Positions 1 through 7,420 of a stretch of 16,603 nucleotides of DNA are shown here, one piece after another. The translations under genes were made by a program, and so were the position numbers. Origin of the DNA: JACJXF01 sp964349045 (GTDB lineage: Bacteria > Bacteroidota > Bacteroidia > Bacteroidales > GCA-2748055); assembly GCA_964349045.1 (NCBI GenBank), contig CAYGFI010000109.1, positions 1 through 16,603 of the forward strand. Direction: 5' to 3'. How positions within the stretch are numbered: the stretch's first letter is position 1; every line of letters begins with the position of its first letter. Under the pieces are notes generated by a model, which was not told where the DNA came from, did no database searches, and saw only the letters and a program-made list of their open reading frames with translations.

Positions 1-69
1 AGAGCAGCGAAATATTAAATAAATTAATGTTTTGATACTTTACCGGACAACAGTGTTTTTTTATAATAA

Positions 70-87
70 TTCTACTTTGACAGATTA
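70..87 (+). repeat. Left terminal inverted repeat of the IS
   Basis: The 18-bp sequence TTCTACTTTGACAGATTA is exactly complementary to 1548-1565. The transposase stop codon (72-74 on the minus strand) falls inside it. Confidence 0.9.
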
Positions 88-1478
88 GCGTACTCCCTTG
101 AATACGCTTGGTTAATATCGCGTTGTCGTCGTAAATGACGAGTAATAATCGTTTGAAGCATTGCCTCTTCACTTTGTTTTTTGGACAATACAAAGCACAA
201 CCAATCTCTTATATCACGGGCTGAGAGCAAAGGGATATCAACAAAACAGTGCAACTTTTCTTTCAACATAAAACACATTGTCATTATGTTCAGTGCCACC
301 TGATGCTGCCAGGCTAACCATTTACGGGTTTGAAACTGGCTAAGTCCCAATATTTGTTTGCTTTCCTTGATGCAATGTTCAATGAAGAACCTCTGTGCCT
401 GCATATAGGCTATTGCTTTTTCAGTATACTGAGCCATTTCAGCATTAGTGAATGAATATTTTATTTCCACACCGGTACTTGTTCTGGTTTTTCTGATTAC
501 CAATAGCCGCTGCTCAATTTGATTGTTTTCCTTATTCCAAACAAATGTTTTTGTAAAATGATACAAGCCTGTCAATGTTCCTTTTGCCGTATTTCGGACA
601 TTTATTTTTCGCCAATGATTTGCTTTCAACGTTTTACAATACTCAGATACTTTAATACTCTGTGTGGTGGCTTTCAATCGTTTTGGCTCACGTCCACGGT
701 TGCTTTTTCTTTCTGGCAGGACCAGGTCCGGTTTCTCAAGATAAACAGGCTGGTCAGTATGGATATCAAGCATATAGATCAATCCAAGATTGTTTATAAT
801 ATTGCCAAAATTGATATCATTGCCATAATACCCGTCTGCACCCACAAAATCAAATACAGTTCCTAATTCAAGCTGATGCAATAAGATCTCATGTGCAATC
901 TCAATTTTTGTTTTAAACATCCTGTTTTTTTCAGGTATCCCAGCTTCCTGACATCGTGATGGATCATTGCACCAGTCTTGAGGTAAATATAACCGTGCAT
1001 CAACCATTGAGGCATAATCCCCATTGCTTAAACATGCCATTACCCCAACCTGGCTATTGGCTATCTTGCCAACATTGCCACAGTATTGCCAACCAACACC
1101 TACGCTCTTTTCACCTTTCTTTACCGTTCCGGTTTCATCGATGATTAATCCGGTGAGTTTCTGCCTGGGTAAGGTTTTACTGGTCTGTCTGGCAGCCAAA
1201 TCAATTGCATCACGTGCATCCCAGTTAGACTCTGTAATAAAATGCTGCAACTGAAAATAATCTGATTCTTCCAATGAATCACTGATCTGTTCAATATTCC
1301 TGAGTGGGCTCACAAGAAGTCCTTGGGTATATTGTTGTGCTTTGTCAAAGAACGATTTAGTTTTATTTTTGAAAAATAATTGATAATCTGATAGATAACA
1401 CACTAACCTTTCTCCTGCCAAGGTCAGTGTTTTTCCATATTTTTTTGTATTTTTAACTTGTGTTTGACATACACGCAA
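72..1478 (-). CDS. IS701-like DDE transposase
   Basis: This 468-aa protein catalyses cut-and-paste movement of the surrounding IS. Visible catalytic residues are D114 in LIIDETG, D215 in FVGADGYYGND and E367 in a degenerate Y-(2)-R-(3)-E-(6)-K signature (R363, E367, K374; the tyrosine position holds Gln). The downstream GLSQFQTRKWLAWQHQ block resembles the conserved C-terminal block of IS701-type transposases. The best start is a TTG at 1476-1478; the frame stays open upstream to about 1524 without an ATG, and the next methionine is far inside the protein. Two hairpins (1483-1500 and 1504-1530) lie directly upstream and may limit expression from outside transcripts. There are no frameshifts or internal stops, and the length is normal for the family. 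Confidence 0.9.
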   Translation of the reverse strand: MRVCQTQVKNTKKYGKTLTLAGERLVCYLSDYQLFFKNKTKSFFDKAQQYTQGLLVSPLRNIEQISDSLEESDYFQLQHFITESNWDARDAIDLAARQTSKTLPRQKLTGLIIDETGTVKKGEKSVGVGWQYCGNVGKIANSQVGVMACLSNGDYASMVDARLYLPQDWCNDPSRCQEAGIPEKNRMFKTKIEIAHEILLHQLELGTVFDFVGADGYYGNDINFGNIINNLGLIYMLDIHTDQPVYLEKPDLVLPERKSNRGREPKRLKATTQSIKVSEYCKTLKANHWRKINVRNTAKGTLTGLYHFTKTFVWNKENNQIEQRLLVIRKTRTSTGVEIKYSFTNAEMAQYTEKAIAYMQAQRFFIEHCIKESKQILGLSQFQTRKWLAWQHQVALNIMTMCFMLKEKLHCFVDIPLLSARDIRDWLCFVLSKKQSEEAMLQTIITRHLRRQRDINQAYSREYANLSK

Positions 1479-1503
1479 ATTACGAAAACTTTGTTTTTCG
1501 ATG

Positions 1504-1530
1504 CCCCTGAAAGGTTTATCTTTTCAGGGG
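1504..1530 (+). terminator. Hairpin inside the IS, upstream of the transposase
   Basis: A 9-bp perfect stem (CCCCTGAAA at 1504-1512 with TTTCAGGGG at 1522-1530, 9-nt loop) is followed by TTTT on the plus strand. On the minus strand it lies in the transposase leader. It could terminate antisense transcription leaving the IS or fold in read-through transcripts to limit transposase translation, as is known for leader hairpins in other IS elements. Structure is seen; function is inferred. Confidence 0.45.
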
Positions 1531-1547
1531 TTTTATCAACAATTTGT

Positions 1548-1565
1548 TAATCTGTCAAAGTAGAA
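1548..1565 (-). repeat. Right terminal inverted repeat of the IS
   Basis: This is the exact reverse complement of 70-87, followed directly by the second ATAA copy of the target duplication (1566-1569). Confidence 0.9.
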
Positions 1566-1663
1566 ATAAGCGTAAAAGCTAATAATGTAATGTATCTTTT
1601 CCCTGCACTTTCCATTTGCCTTTGCAACATTGCGTTTAACTTTTTCAACTGTATCCCTGAAAC

Positions 1664-2365
1664 TTATACCTTAATAAAGTTTTTCTTCTTCATTATTCTA
1701 ACCGCTTCCCTCCTGCTCAAAGGTTTTAATCGCGTTCTTTCGGTAAACCGGTAAACCTCATCAGGATTTACTTTTGAGTGCTCCCTCAGAATCCATCCTA
1801 TAGCCTTTTGAATAAAAAACTCATTTGAATCCTTCAGTTTCTCAATAAAGCTGTAAAGTAAATCCGTATCAGTATTTTTTTTATATTTTAGCTGAAAAAG
1901 AATACAGGAACGCTGCAACCAGATATTTCCTGAATCCATCCATTCCTTTGTAACAATCCTGATGGTTTCCGGATAAATTCTGAAAAAACGACCCAGGATA
2001 TTGGCTGCAATAAAATCAACTGAATCCCACCAGGCATTTGTAACAATCATATATTCGAAAAGTTTATCTGCACCAGTATTAAATTTTTTGATATTCCGCT
2101 CTGCCATCTCCATGGCAAAGTAATGAAACTCCCTCTCATTCTGAGAATATAATTCCATGCAAACCGGTTCCATTTCTTCGATCTGAGGCCATCCATACTC
2201 TTTTATAAACAAGCGAAAAAGCTCTTTCCTTTTTGGAGATTTAATCCCGAAAAAAATAAACTTATTCCGCATGTATTTGTTCATAAGAACAGCGTTTGAA
2301 CTATCAGCATTTGCTTCGAGAAGATACCGGAGAGTTGCAACATAAGGGCTGCTGGAAATTTTCAT
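1664..2365 (-). CDS. alkD: AlkD-type DNA alkylation repair glycosylase
   Basis: This 233-aa all-helical HEAT-like repeat protein belongs to the AlkD family, which excises positively charged N3- and N7-alkylated purines from DNA in the cytoplasm. The four residues important in Bacillus cereus AlkD (W109, D113, R148, W187) have exact counterparts offset by four: W113 and D117 in WWDSVD, R152 in WLQRSC and W191 in GWILREH. Spacing between them is fully conserved, so the enzyme is probably active. The C-terminal SRREA block also fits. The gene starts with ATG at 2363-2365 and stands alone, divergent from the SDR gene with 225 bp between, and 98 bp from the IS end. Nothing links it to the mevalonate block. 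Confidence 0.9.
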   Translation of the reverse strand: MKISSSPYVATLRYLLEANADSSNAVLMNKYMRNKFIFFGIKSPKRKELFRLFIKEYGWPQIEEMEPVCMELYSQNEREFHYFAMEMAERNIKKFNTGADKLFEYMIVTNAWWDSVDFIAANILGRFFRIYPETIRIVTKEWMDSGNIWLQRSCILFQLKYKKNTDTDLLYSFIEKLKDSNEFFIQKAIGWILREHSKVNPDEVYRFTERTRLKPLSRREAVRIMKKKNFIKV

Positions 2366-2590
2366 TGATGCAAATTTTATTTAATCAATAAAAGAAATTT
2401 ATTACTAATTTACAATAAGTCCGGATTCAAAATACGGTTTGTACCTCCCCCGGCCTCTCTGGTGATTACAGGGGTGGTGCAGTTTATTGGTACGCTTCAC
2501 AAGATGACCATAAAACAAATTATATAAAAATGGCATTGAAATCATTAAAATCAACCTTAACTTTAGCTTATCAAACACAAATAAATTCAT

Positions 2591-3367
2591 ATGGATCTCA
2601 AAATAGAAAATCAATGGTTTATCGTGGGAGGTGCAACAAGCGGATTTGGTAATGCCACAGCCGAAAGATTGCTTGAAGAGGGTGCAAATGTAGTGGCAAT
2701 TGCCAGAAATGAAGATGCACTCCATGTTTTCCAGTCAAAATTTCCCGCTAACTGTAAAATCCTGGCCGGTGACCTTAAATTACCGGAAACCCTTCAGAAA
2801 CTTAAGGATTCGTTTGACCTTTCAAAGATATCCGGAGCATTTATCAATGCCGGTGGCCCTCCGGCTATGCGTTTCATGGATACCAGGCTAACTGACTGGG
2901 ACGAAGCCTATAACCTGCTTGTACGATGGAAAGTAGCCTTTACCCAAATGCTTATTCCTTATTTCCTTGAAAACGGTTATGGAAAACTCCTTTACGTAGA
3001 AAGCGTTTCAGTGAAACAACCTGTGGAAAACCTTGTACTTAGTAACTCCCTGAGAATGGCTGTAGTTGGATTTGTAAAGACACTTTCACAGGAAACCGCA
3101 GGTAAAAACATCTGCATGAACATTATGGCCCCGGGATACCATGATACACCCGCCGTCCAGAGAGTATTCCGCAAAAAAGCTGAACTGAACGGAATCAGCA
3201 TCGATGAGGCGAAACAAAGTTTAGTAAATCATATCCCTGCGGGTGTCATAGGTAATCCTGCCGATTTTGCCTCCCTTGCCGTATGGTTGCTTTCACCACT
3301 TTCCAATTACATTACGGGACAAACCATTACCGTTGACGGGGGATTAGTCAGGGCTTCATTTGGATAA
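2591..3367 (+). CDS. Atypical SDR-family oxidoreductase (no YxxxK)
   Basis: This 258-aa Rossmann-fold protein has a dinucleotide-binding GGATSGFG motif (residues 13-20), a D61 after a beta strand (AGDL), NAGG (86-89) and the C-terminal GQTITVDGG typical of 3-oxoacyl-reductase-like SDRs. The catalytic Ser is present (S138 in VESVS), but the position 13 residues later, where Tyr of YxxxK is expected, reads SNSLR (S151 to R155), so both Tyr and Lys are absent. Similar SN..R variants occur in SDRs annotated as 3-oxoacyl-ACP reductases. Substrate is unknown, and the loss suggests altered or absent classical reductase chemistry. ATG at 2591 has no clear Shine-Dalgarno sequence. The gene ends 8 bp from the convergent prenyltransferase gene. 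Confidence 0.85.
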   Translation: MDLKIENQWFIVGGATSGFGNATAERLLEEGANVVAIARNEDALHVFQSKFPANCKILAGDLKLPETLQKLKDSFDLSKISGAFINAGGPPAMRFMDTRLTDWDEAYNLLVRWKVAFTQMLIPYFLENGYGKLLYVESVSVKQPVENLVLSNSLRMAVVGFVKTLSQETAGKNICMNIMAPGYHDTPAVQRVFRKKAELNGISIDEAKQSLVNHIPAGVIGNPADFASLAVWLLSPLSNYITGQTITVDGGLVRASFG

Positions 3368-3375
3368 TAAAAAAC

Positions 3376-4308
3376 TTATAAAACCTCAATAAAAATAGCA
3401 ATAGCGATCAGAAGATCGGTTGCAAGAACCGTTATTACGTTGCTTCCAAGAGCTGGTATTATTTTGGTGTTGTTATCACCGTTTTTGAGGGCTGTAATAC
3501 TTGCTTTTATTGCAAGTGGCAATGGAAATAAAGCCAGATAAATCCAATACGAGGAAAGACCGACAATTGGTAAAACCAGTATTATCGCGAAACTTGTAAA
3601 CATCCCCATTGCATAAACCCATGCGGCGCCCTTTTTACCCAAACGTATAACCAAATGGTTTCTTCCGCCAGCCTTGTCGGCTTCAGCATCGGGAAATTCA
3701 TTGATGAGCAGCAATAAAGCAGTAAGGATACCGGCAGGAATGGAAAGCCAGCTTACTTCAGCCGGGAGCATGGAATTCCAGGGCATCGCGGGACTGGCAT
3801 TCATAGAAATGTAAGTACCCAGAACAACTAAAGAACCAAGCGCTAGCCCGGCAAATAACTCACCCAGCATGTACCTTGCCAGGAAATTGGTATAAAACAC
3901 AATACTGATTGTGCCCAGAAACGCGAATATCAGAATGACCCAATGTGATATAAAGCTGAAATAAATCCCTATTGCCAGGGCAAATAGCAAAGTAATAACA
4001 GCAACAAGTAAAACCGTTCCCGGATTACTCTTCCCTGAAGTCATCATGCCACTGCCTCCACTGAAAGGGGTCCGTACTGTTTTGAAATCTATTTGAGTAA
4101 AATAATCGGAATATTCATTGAAAAGATTTACTGATATATGCGCACTTACAACACCCATGATCAATAATAGGGCATGAAAATAATTAAAATCACCAGCCAT
4201 CTGCAACGGATACTTAACAGACAAAGACAGCCCGATTAATACCAGAAAAACCGAAAGTATCAAAAAAGGGGCTCTTATCTGAGCCATCCAAACTTTTAAA
4301 CCATTCAT
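3376..4308 (-). CDS. UbiA-family prenyltransferase, MenA-like
   Basis: This 310-aa polytopic membrane protein has about eight to nine hydrophobic segments and both Asp-rich, Mg-diphosphate-binding motifs of the UbiA superfamily: the first contains N61, N64, D68 and D74 followed by RTPFSGGSG (79-87), and the second is N203, D207 and D211 in NEFPDAEAD. The family transfers a polyprenyl chain to an aromatic acceptor. Similarity to 1,4-dihydroxy-2-naphthoate prenyltransferases suggests menaquinone synthesis, but the acceptor cannot be proved from sequence. The gene lies 88 nt downstream of mevalonate kinase in the same direction, so it would consume products of the isoprenoid operon. The 88-nt spacer holds a weak promoter-like pair on the minus strand (TTAATTTG at 4358-4365 and TTTG at 4383-4386), so separate transcription is possible. 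Confidence 0.88.
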   Translation of the reverse strand: MNGLKVWMAQIRAPFLILSVFLVLIGLSLSVKYPLQMAGDFNYFHALLLIMGVVSAHISVNLFNEYSDYFTQIDFKTVRTPFSGGSGMMTSGKSNPGTVLLVAVITLLFALAIGIYFSFISHWVILIFAFLGTISIVFYTNFLARYMLGELFAGLALGSLVVLGTYISMNASPAMPWNSMLPAEVSWLSIPAGILTALLLLINEFPDAEADKAGGRNHLVIRLGKKGAAWVYAMGMFTSFAIILVLPIVGLSSYWIYLALFPLPLAIKASITALKNGDNNTKIIPALGSNVITVLATDLLIAIAIFIEVL

Positions 4309-4379
4309 AATATTTGTTTTTAAATTTAATGAGCTTGAAAACCAACCTATGAAAGAACAAATTAATTAAGGAAGTGTTT

Positions 4380-4432
4380 GGACAAAAATAAAAAAATTAA
4401 CCGTTAATAAAAACGGGTAACACTTTTTGTCC
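4380..4432 (-). terminator. Nested hairpin at the end of mevalonate kinase (weak terminator?)
   Basis: An inner stem CCGTT/AACGG (4401-4405 and 4412-4416, 6-nt loop) sits at the stop codon of the kinase. On the minus strand it is followed by a T-rich run (TTAATTTTTTTATTTTT), as in a weak intrinsic terminator. An outer 9-bp stem, GGACAAAAA (4380-4388) with TTTTTGTCC (4424-4432), encloses it and would compete with the T tract. It may attenuate transcription into the prenyltransferase gene. Structure is seen; function is inferred. Confidence 0.35.
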
Positions 4433-5341
4433 ATACTCCCTGAACATAGACGAAACATTTTCCATATCGCGAGTAAATCCCAAAATAAATCCACCTCCCC
4501 CAGAACCACAAAGTTTAAAGGAATAATTGCCCGTTGTAATGCCATTTTCCCAAAGCTTTTTGTAGTTGTCAGGTATCATTTCTGAAAATATTTCAAGCTG
4601 TAAGCCTGAAAGTGTCTCTACTTCACTCAAAAAATCTCTGATCCTTCCTTCCAGAACATGATCAATACAACGATTATTTCCAGGTATCATACTGTTTAGC
4701 AGAACTTTTCTATACTTTGGACTGTTTGATTTTTCCAAAAAAAGCTGAACCAGTCCTTCTGTCTTTGACATCAATCCGGTATCAACAAGGAAAATATAAA
4801 AAACGCTGTCGTTTTTTTCAGACGGAAATTCCACTATTTCAATTTTATCGGGGGAGCTTACCCGTATGGGTTTTTGAGCGTAACAACTCAGAGGATCCAA
4901 GCCAGAACTTGTTCCATGAAAAAAAGATTCCATGAAAGAGAAATATTTTTTCAAATCGATCAGGTTTGAGCCCTGCTCCGGTATAAGAGGATTTTTCGAA
5001 TAAGCCTTGTAAACAGAAGCTACCAGTACACCGGAACTGCCAATTCCATAACCCTGTGGAATATCGGAATCGAGAAAGAGTCCATCTTCCAGATCCGTTT
5101 TAAACTTATCCGGATCAACATCCAAACCAACAGGAAAATCCGGCCTCCGGCTATCCAGGTAATCGTAAAACTTTTTCAGATTTTTACCTGAGGTAATATT
5201 TTTCGGTTTAGGATCAGTATTAAATTTAAGTCTTGCACTGAATTTCCGGAATGGTATTGTAAGCGCCCTTGAACCCAATAAGAGTGTATATTCACCGAAC
5301 AGGAGAATTTTCGCGTTATATTCCGGGGGATAACTTATCAT
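4397..5341 (-). CDS. mvaK1: Mevalonate kinase (GHMP family)
   Basis: This 314-aa GHMP kinase would phosphorylate mevalonate to 5-phosphomevalonate with ATP. The residues that matter in human mevalonate kinase have counterparts with the same spacing: K11 and E17 in KILLFGEY (human K13, E19), the phosphate-binding GIGSSG loop (99-104), and E138 and the catalytic base D149 in ESFFHGTSSGLDP (human E193, D204, also 11 apart). The third GHMP motif is CGSGGGG (278-284). The HGTSSGLD signature favours mevalonate kinase over the two other GHMP genes upstream. ATG at 5339-5341 lies 12 nt after the decarboxylase stop. It is the last gene of the tight operon. Confidence 0.85.
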   Translation of the reverse strand: MISYPPEYNAKILLFGEYTLLLGSRALTIPFRKFSARLKFNTDPKPKNITSGKNLKKFYDYLDSRRPDFPVGLDVDPDKFKTDLEDGLFLDSDIPQGYGIGSSGVLVASVYKAYSKNPLIPEQGSNLIDLKKYFSFMESFFHGTSSGLDPLSCYAQKPIRVSSPDKIEIVEFPSEKNDSVFYIFLVDTGLMSKTEGLVQLFLEKSNSPKYRKVLLNSMIPGNNRCIDHVLEGRIRDFLSEVETLSGLQLEIFSEMIPDNYKKLWENGITTGNYSFKLCGSGGGGFILGFTRDMENVSSMFREYGQKVLPVFING

Positions 5342-5353
5342 AGGCTTTCCACA

Positions 5354-6409
5354 TTAATAAATTTTAACCGGCCCTTCACCGCTCTCATCCCATAAAACCA
5401 TTCCATTCTCACAATGGATAATTAATTCTCTTTTGATAAACTCATTAATTTCAGTCTTATCAGACTCCGGGTATAGCAAATGTACATTTGGACCGGCATC
5501 CAATGTAAAACATAGAAATCTCCTGGTTTTTTCTCTGTAATCCCTGATTTTATTAATAATATGAAGGGTGCCCGGCTCAATCAGCATAAATCCCGGATCG
5601 GAGCTCATCATCAGGGAATGCAGACCAAGCGCCTCATTTTCCGTGATTCTTACAAAATCATCTGTATTACCACTTCTCAATGCATTAAGCAGTGAACCCA
5701 TATTTTTTTTTGCCAGTTTAAAACGCTCTGCCGCATAAGGATGATGATTCATGAGCTGATGTCCATCTGTACTGCTGATCCTCTTTTTAGCCGACCTGAC
5801 AACCAGAACCGCATCCTGTAGCTTGGAGAAAACCCGGTGAACCCTGAAATCCAACGGAACAGCAAATTCGTCTGAAGAATCTGAAACGAGTGATGTTTTT
5901 CCCCAAACGCTGAATCCTCCGTAAACAGACCGGGAGGCACTTCCGGAACCGAGTCGTGCAATTTCTGATGCTTTCCGGTAAAACCCGGAATTGGCAGTTA
6001 GTTCCTGACTGGTTTCCCCTGCCAATTCGCATATACAGAGCGCAAGAGCACTCATAGCACTAGCAGAACTGGCTATTCCGGCAGAATGTGGAAATGTATT
6101 CCAGCTTTCAATTATAACAGAGTAATTTTTCAAAACAGGAAAATAGCCACTGATATTATGAAGAAAAAAATCGATTTTCGGTTCAAATTCAGGTGCAGGC
6201 GTTCCTTCAAAAAAAAATAGCGCTTTGGATGGATTGACAGATTCTATGATCGATACTTTGGTCCGGGTAATAGAATTTTTAAGAGTCATGCTTAAGGAAG
6301 CATTTGCGGGAAGCTGATTACCCTTCTTTCCCCAGTATTTTATCAGCGCTATGTTGGAAGCGCTGGTCCATTCCACTTTTTTAGTTATTATTTTATCAGG
6401 GATTTTCAT
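5354..6409 (-). CDS. mvaD: Diphosphomevalonate decarboxylase
   Basis: This 351-aa GHMP-fold enzyme performs the ATP-dependent decarboxylation of 5-diphosphomevalonate to isopentenyl diphosphate. It has the family signature SNIALIKYWGK (18-28, including K24), LPANASLSMTL (33-43), the ATP loop GIASSAS (111-117), the GSGSASRS block with R160, and TLDAGPN with catalytic D304. The K-containing N-terminal motif matches classical diphosphomevalonate decarboxylases, so I do not favour the phosphomevalonate decarboxylase of some archaea and Chloroflexi. ATG at 6407-6409 is preceded by AAGGAAAA about 20 nt upstream. It follows the largest internal gap of the operon (66 nt), which holds a 14-bp inverted repeat. 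Confidence 0.92.
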   Translation of the reverse strand: MKIPDKIITKKVEWTSASNIALIKYWGKKGNQLPANASLSMTLKNSITRTKVSIIESVNPSKALFFFEGTPAPEFEPKIDFFLHNISGYFPVLKNYSVIIESWNTFPHSAGIASSASAMSALALCICELAGETSQELTANSGFYRKASEIARLGSGSASRSVYGGFSVWGKTSLVSDSSDEFAVPLDFRVHRVFSKLQDAVLVVRSAKKRISSTDGHQLMNHHPYAAERFKLAKKNMGSLLNALRSGNTDDFVRITENEALGLHSLMMSSDPGFMLIEPGTLHIINKIRDYREKTRRFLCFTLDAGPNVHLLYPESDKTEINEFIKRELIIHCENGMVLWDESGEGPVKIY

Positions 6410-6445
6410 AATAAAACTTATGCTTCTGTTTTCCTTATATTAGAG

Positions 6446-6480
6446 TTTAGAATTTAGAATTCTACCTTCTAAATTCTAAA
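6446..6480. repeat. Perfect 14-bp inverted repeat in the operon's largest gap
   Basis: TTTAGAATTTAGAA at 6446-6459 is the exact complement of 6467-6480, with a 7-nt loop, and the arms can extend by 3 more pairs after one mismatch. The right arm covers the TAG stop of the upstream kinase gene (6476-6478). Each arm contains a tandem TTTAGAA/TTCTAAA unit. Neither strand has an immediate T tract, so this looks more like an mRNA processing or stability hairpin, or a small intergenic repeat, than a terminator. Confidence 0.8.
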
Positions 6481-7420
6481 TTCTTTTCAATACAATATCG
6501 TCATAACCAAACCATACATTCATATCCTTTTTCCTTAACCACGAAACTACGTAGTCACGGGACATGTCAGTAGCAAGCAAAACAAAATCACCTCCCCAGG
6601 CTCCAAGTGATTTCACGTCCCCGCTAAAATCGCTGAATATCCTGTTTCCAAGCGGAGGTATTCCTAAAACACCAGAGATAATCCGTTCATGTTCCCGAAT
6701 GAGTTTTCGGAATTCACGCAGTTCAACTACCGAAATCATTGCGTTGGTAATTGCATCGACATCCCGGATTTCAGAGGTAAAATCTTTATCAATATGTTCA
6801 TTAAAACTATTTACCGCCTGAGCAGAATTTCTTTTCTTCCCCAGGTACGCAAAATAAAGATGATCGTGGAATGCCGGATAAAAATCCACCTCCTTAATTT
6901 CGCTTTTGTTTCCGCTGAAGCTGCACAGAACAGGCTTATCAGACATTGCCGCTGCCACATCGTATCCTGAGCCGGATGAAACCTTATTGAAAAGTTCAAA
7001 CGGATCAATCTCTGCCCAATTTGCAATATTTACGATCAATGATGAACTGCTCCCAATTCCCCATTTAATATCGAAATCGAGTTTGGAAATTGCTTCATAT
7101 TGAATCTTCTTTTTTAAAAAGAATGGATTTATGTCTTTTGCTGCCAGAAGAATTTCGCGGAGGTTTTGTGCCGTAGGAAAATCATTCGTATTGCCAATAA
7201 CAAATTCATTCAGAGAAAATACAGCGTCAAACCAATGCTGATCTTTTACATATGTTTTCCATAACAGCGCCGGGGATCCGGGATGTTCAGATATAGTGAG
7301 TGATTGCCCGAATCTGAGAGGTAAAGCTAATGCTTTTGCACCTCGTAAAACAAGGTATTCACCCGTGATCATCAGTTTTGCATGAGACCTGTAACTTTTT
7401 TCGGTTTTTTCCTGAATCAT
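6476..7420 (-). CDS. GYDVA-type GHMP kinase, probable phosphomevalonate kinase
   Basis: This 314-aa protein is a third GHMP-fold kinase in the operon. It has KLMITGEYLVLRG (15-27), the phosphate loop GIGSSSS (121-127), GSGYDVAAA (150-158) and GAWGGDFVLL (273-282). The last two resemble the GSG.DVA and GAGGGDC motifs of phosphomevalonate kinases, and the pathway step from phosphomevalonate to diphosphomevalonate is the only one without another candidate here. I therefore infer phosphomevalonate kinase. The sequence is divergent from textbook enzymes and fits what is usually called a GYDIA-family GHMP kinase. ATG at 7418-7420 overlaps the HMG-CoA reductase stop by 4 nt (ATGA), implying translational coupling. 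The stop codon is inside a 14-bp inverted repeat. Confidence 0.75.
   Translation of the reverse strand: MIQEKTEKSYRSHAKLMITGEYLVLRGAKALALPLRFGQSLTISEHPGSPALLWKTYVKDQHWFDAVFSLNEFVIGNTNDFPTAQNLREILLAAKDINPFFLKKKIQYEAISKLDFDIKWGIGSSSSLIVNIANWAEIDPFELFNKVSSGSGYDVAAAMSDKPVLCSFSGNKSEIKEVDFYPAFHDHLYFAYLGKKRNSAQAVNSFNEHIDKDFTSEIRDVDAITNAMISVVELREFRKLIREHERIISGVLGIPPLGNRIFSDFSGDVKSLGAWGGDFVLLATDMSRDYVVSWLRKKDMNVWFGYDDIVLKRI

Larger units (their letters stand above)
70..1565 (-). mobile_element. Complete IS701/IS4-superfamily insertion sequence
   Basis: A 1496-bp element is bounded by perfect 18-bp inverted repeats (TTCTACTTTGACAGATTA at 70-87 and its complement at 1548-1565) and flanked on both sides by ATAA (66-69 and 1566-1569), a 4-bp target duplication as expected for this group. 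It carries one full-length DDE transposase on the minus strand, whose TAG stop lies inside the left inverted repeat. Perfect ends, an intact gene and an intact duplication indicate a recent and probably still mobile insertion. It lies between the AlkD gene and the left edge of the window and does not visibly interrupt a gene. The family name is inferred from transposase motifs and duplication length; the exact IS name cannot be given without a database. Confidence 0.9.

Noticed and set aside
1..69. Possible gene fragment left of the IS
   Set aside because: Only 69 AT-rich bases are visible, with no coding signal; joining them to the right flank (from 1570) gives no recognisable gene.
519..1254. 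Several plus-strand open frames of 60-115 codons
   Set aside because: All are antisense to the transposase gene with no domain resemblance.
2419..2652. Plus-strand frame running into the SDR gene with a protein-like stretch (GDYRGGAVYWYAS)
   Set aside because: It could be a remnant of another gene, but it has no early start codon, overlaps the SDR start in another frame, and matches no family I recognise.
2405..2725. A 106-codon minus-strand frame between the AlkD and SDR genes
   Set aside because: It overlaps the well-supported SDR gene antisense and has no recognisable features.
4397..7420. Treating the three adjacent GHMP genes as recent duplicates
   Set aside because: Their motifs differ strongly (HGTSSGLD, ALIKYWGK and GSGYDVAAA), matching three old subfamilies and not recent copies.
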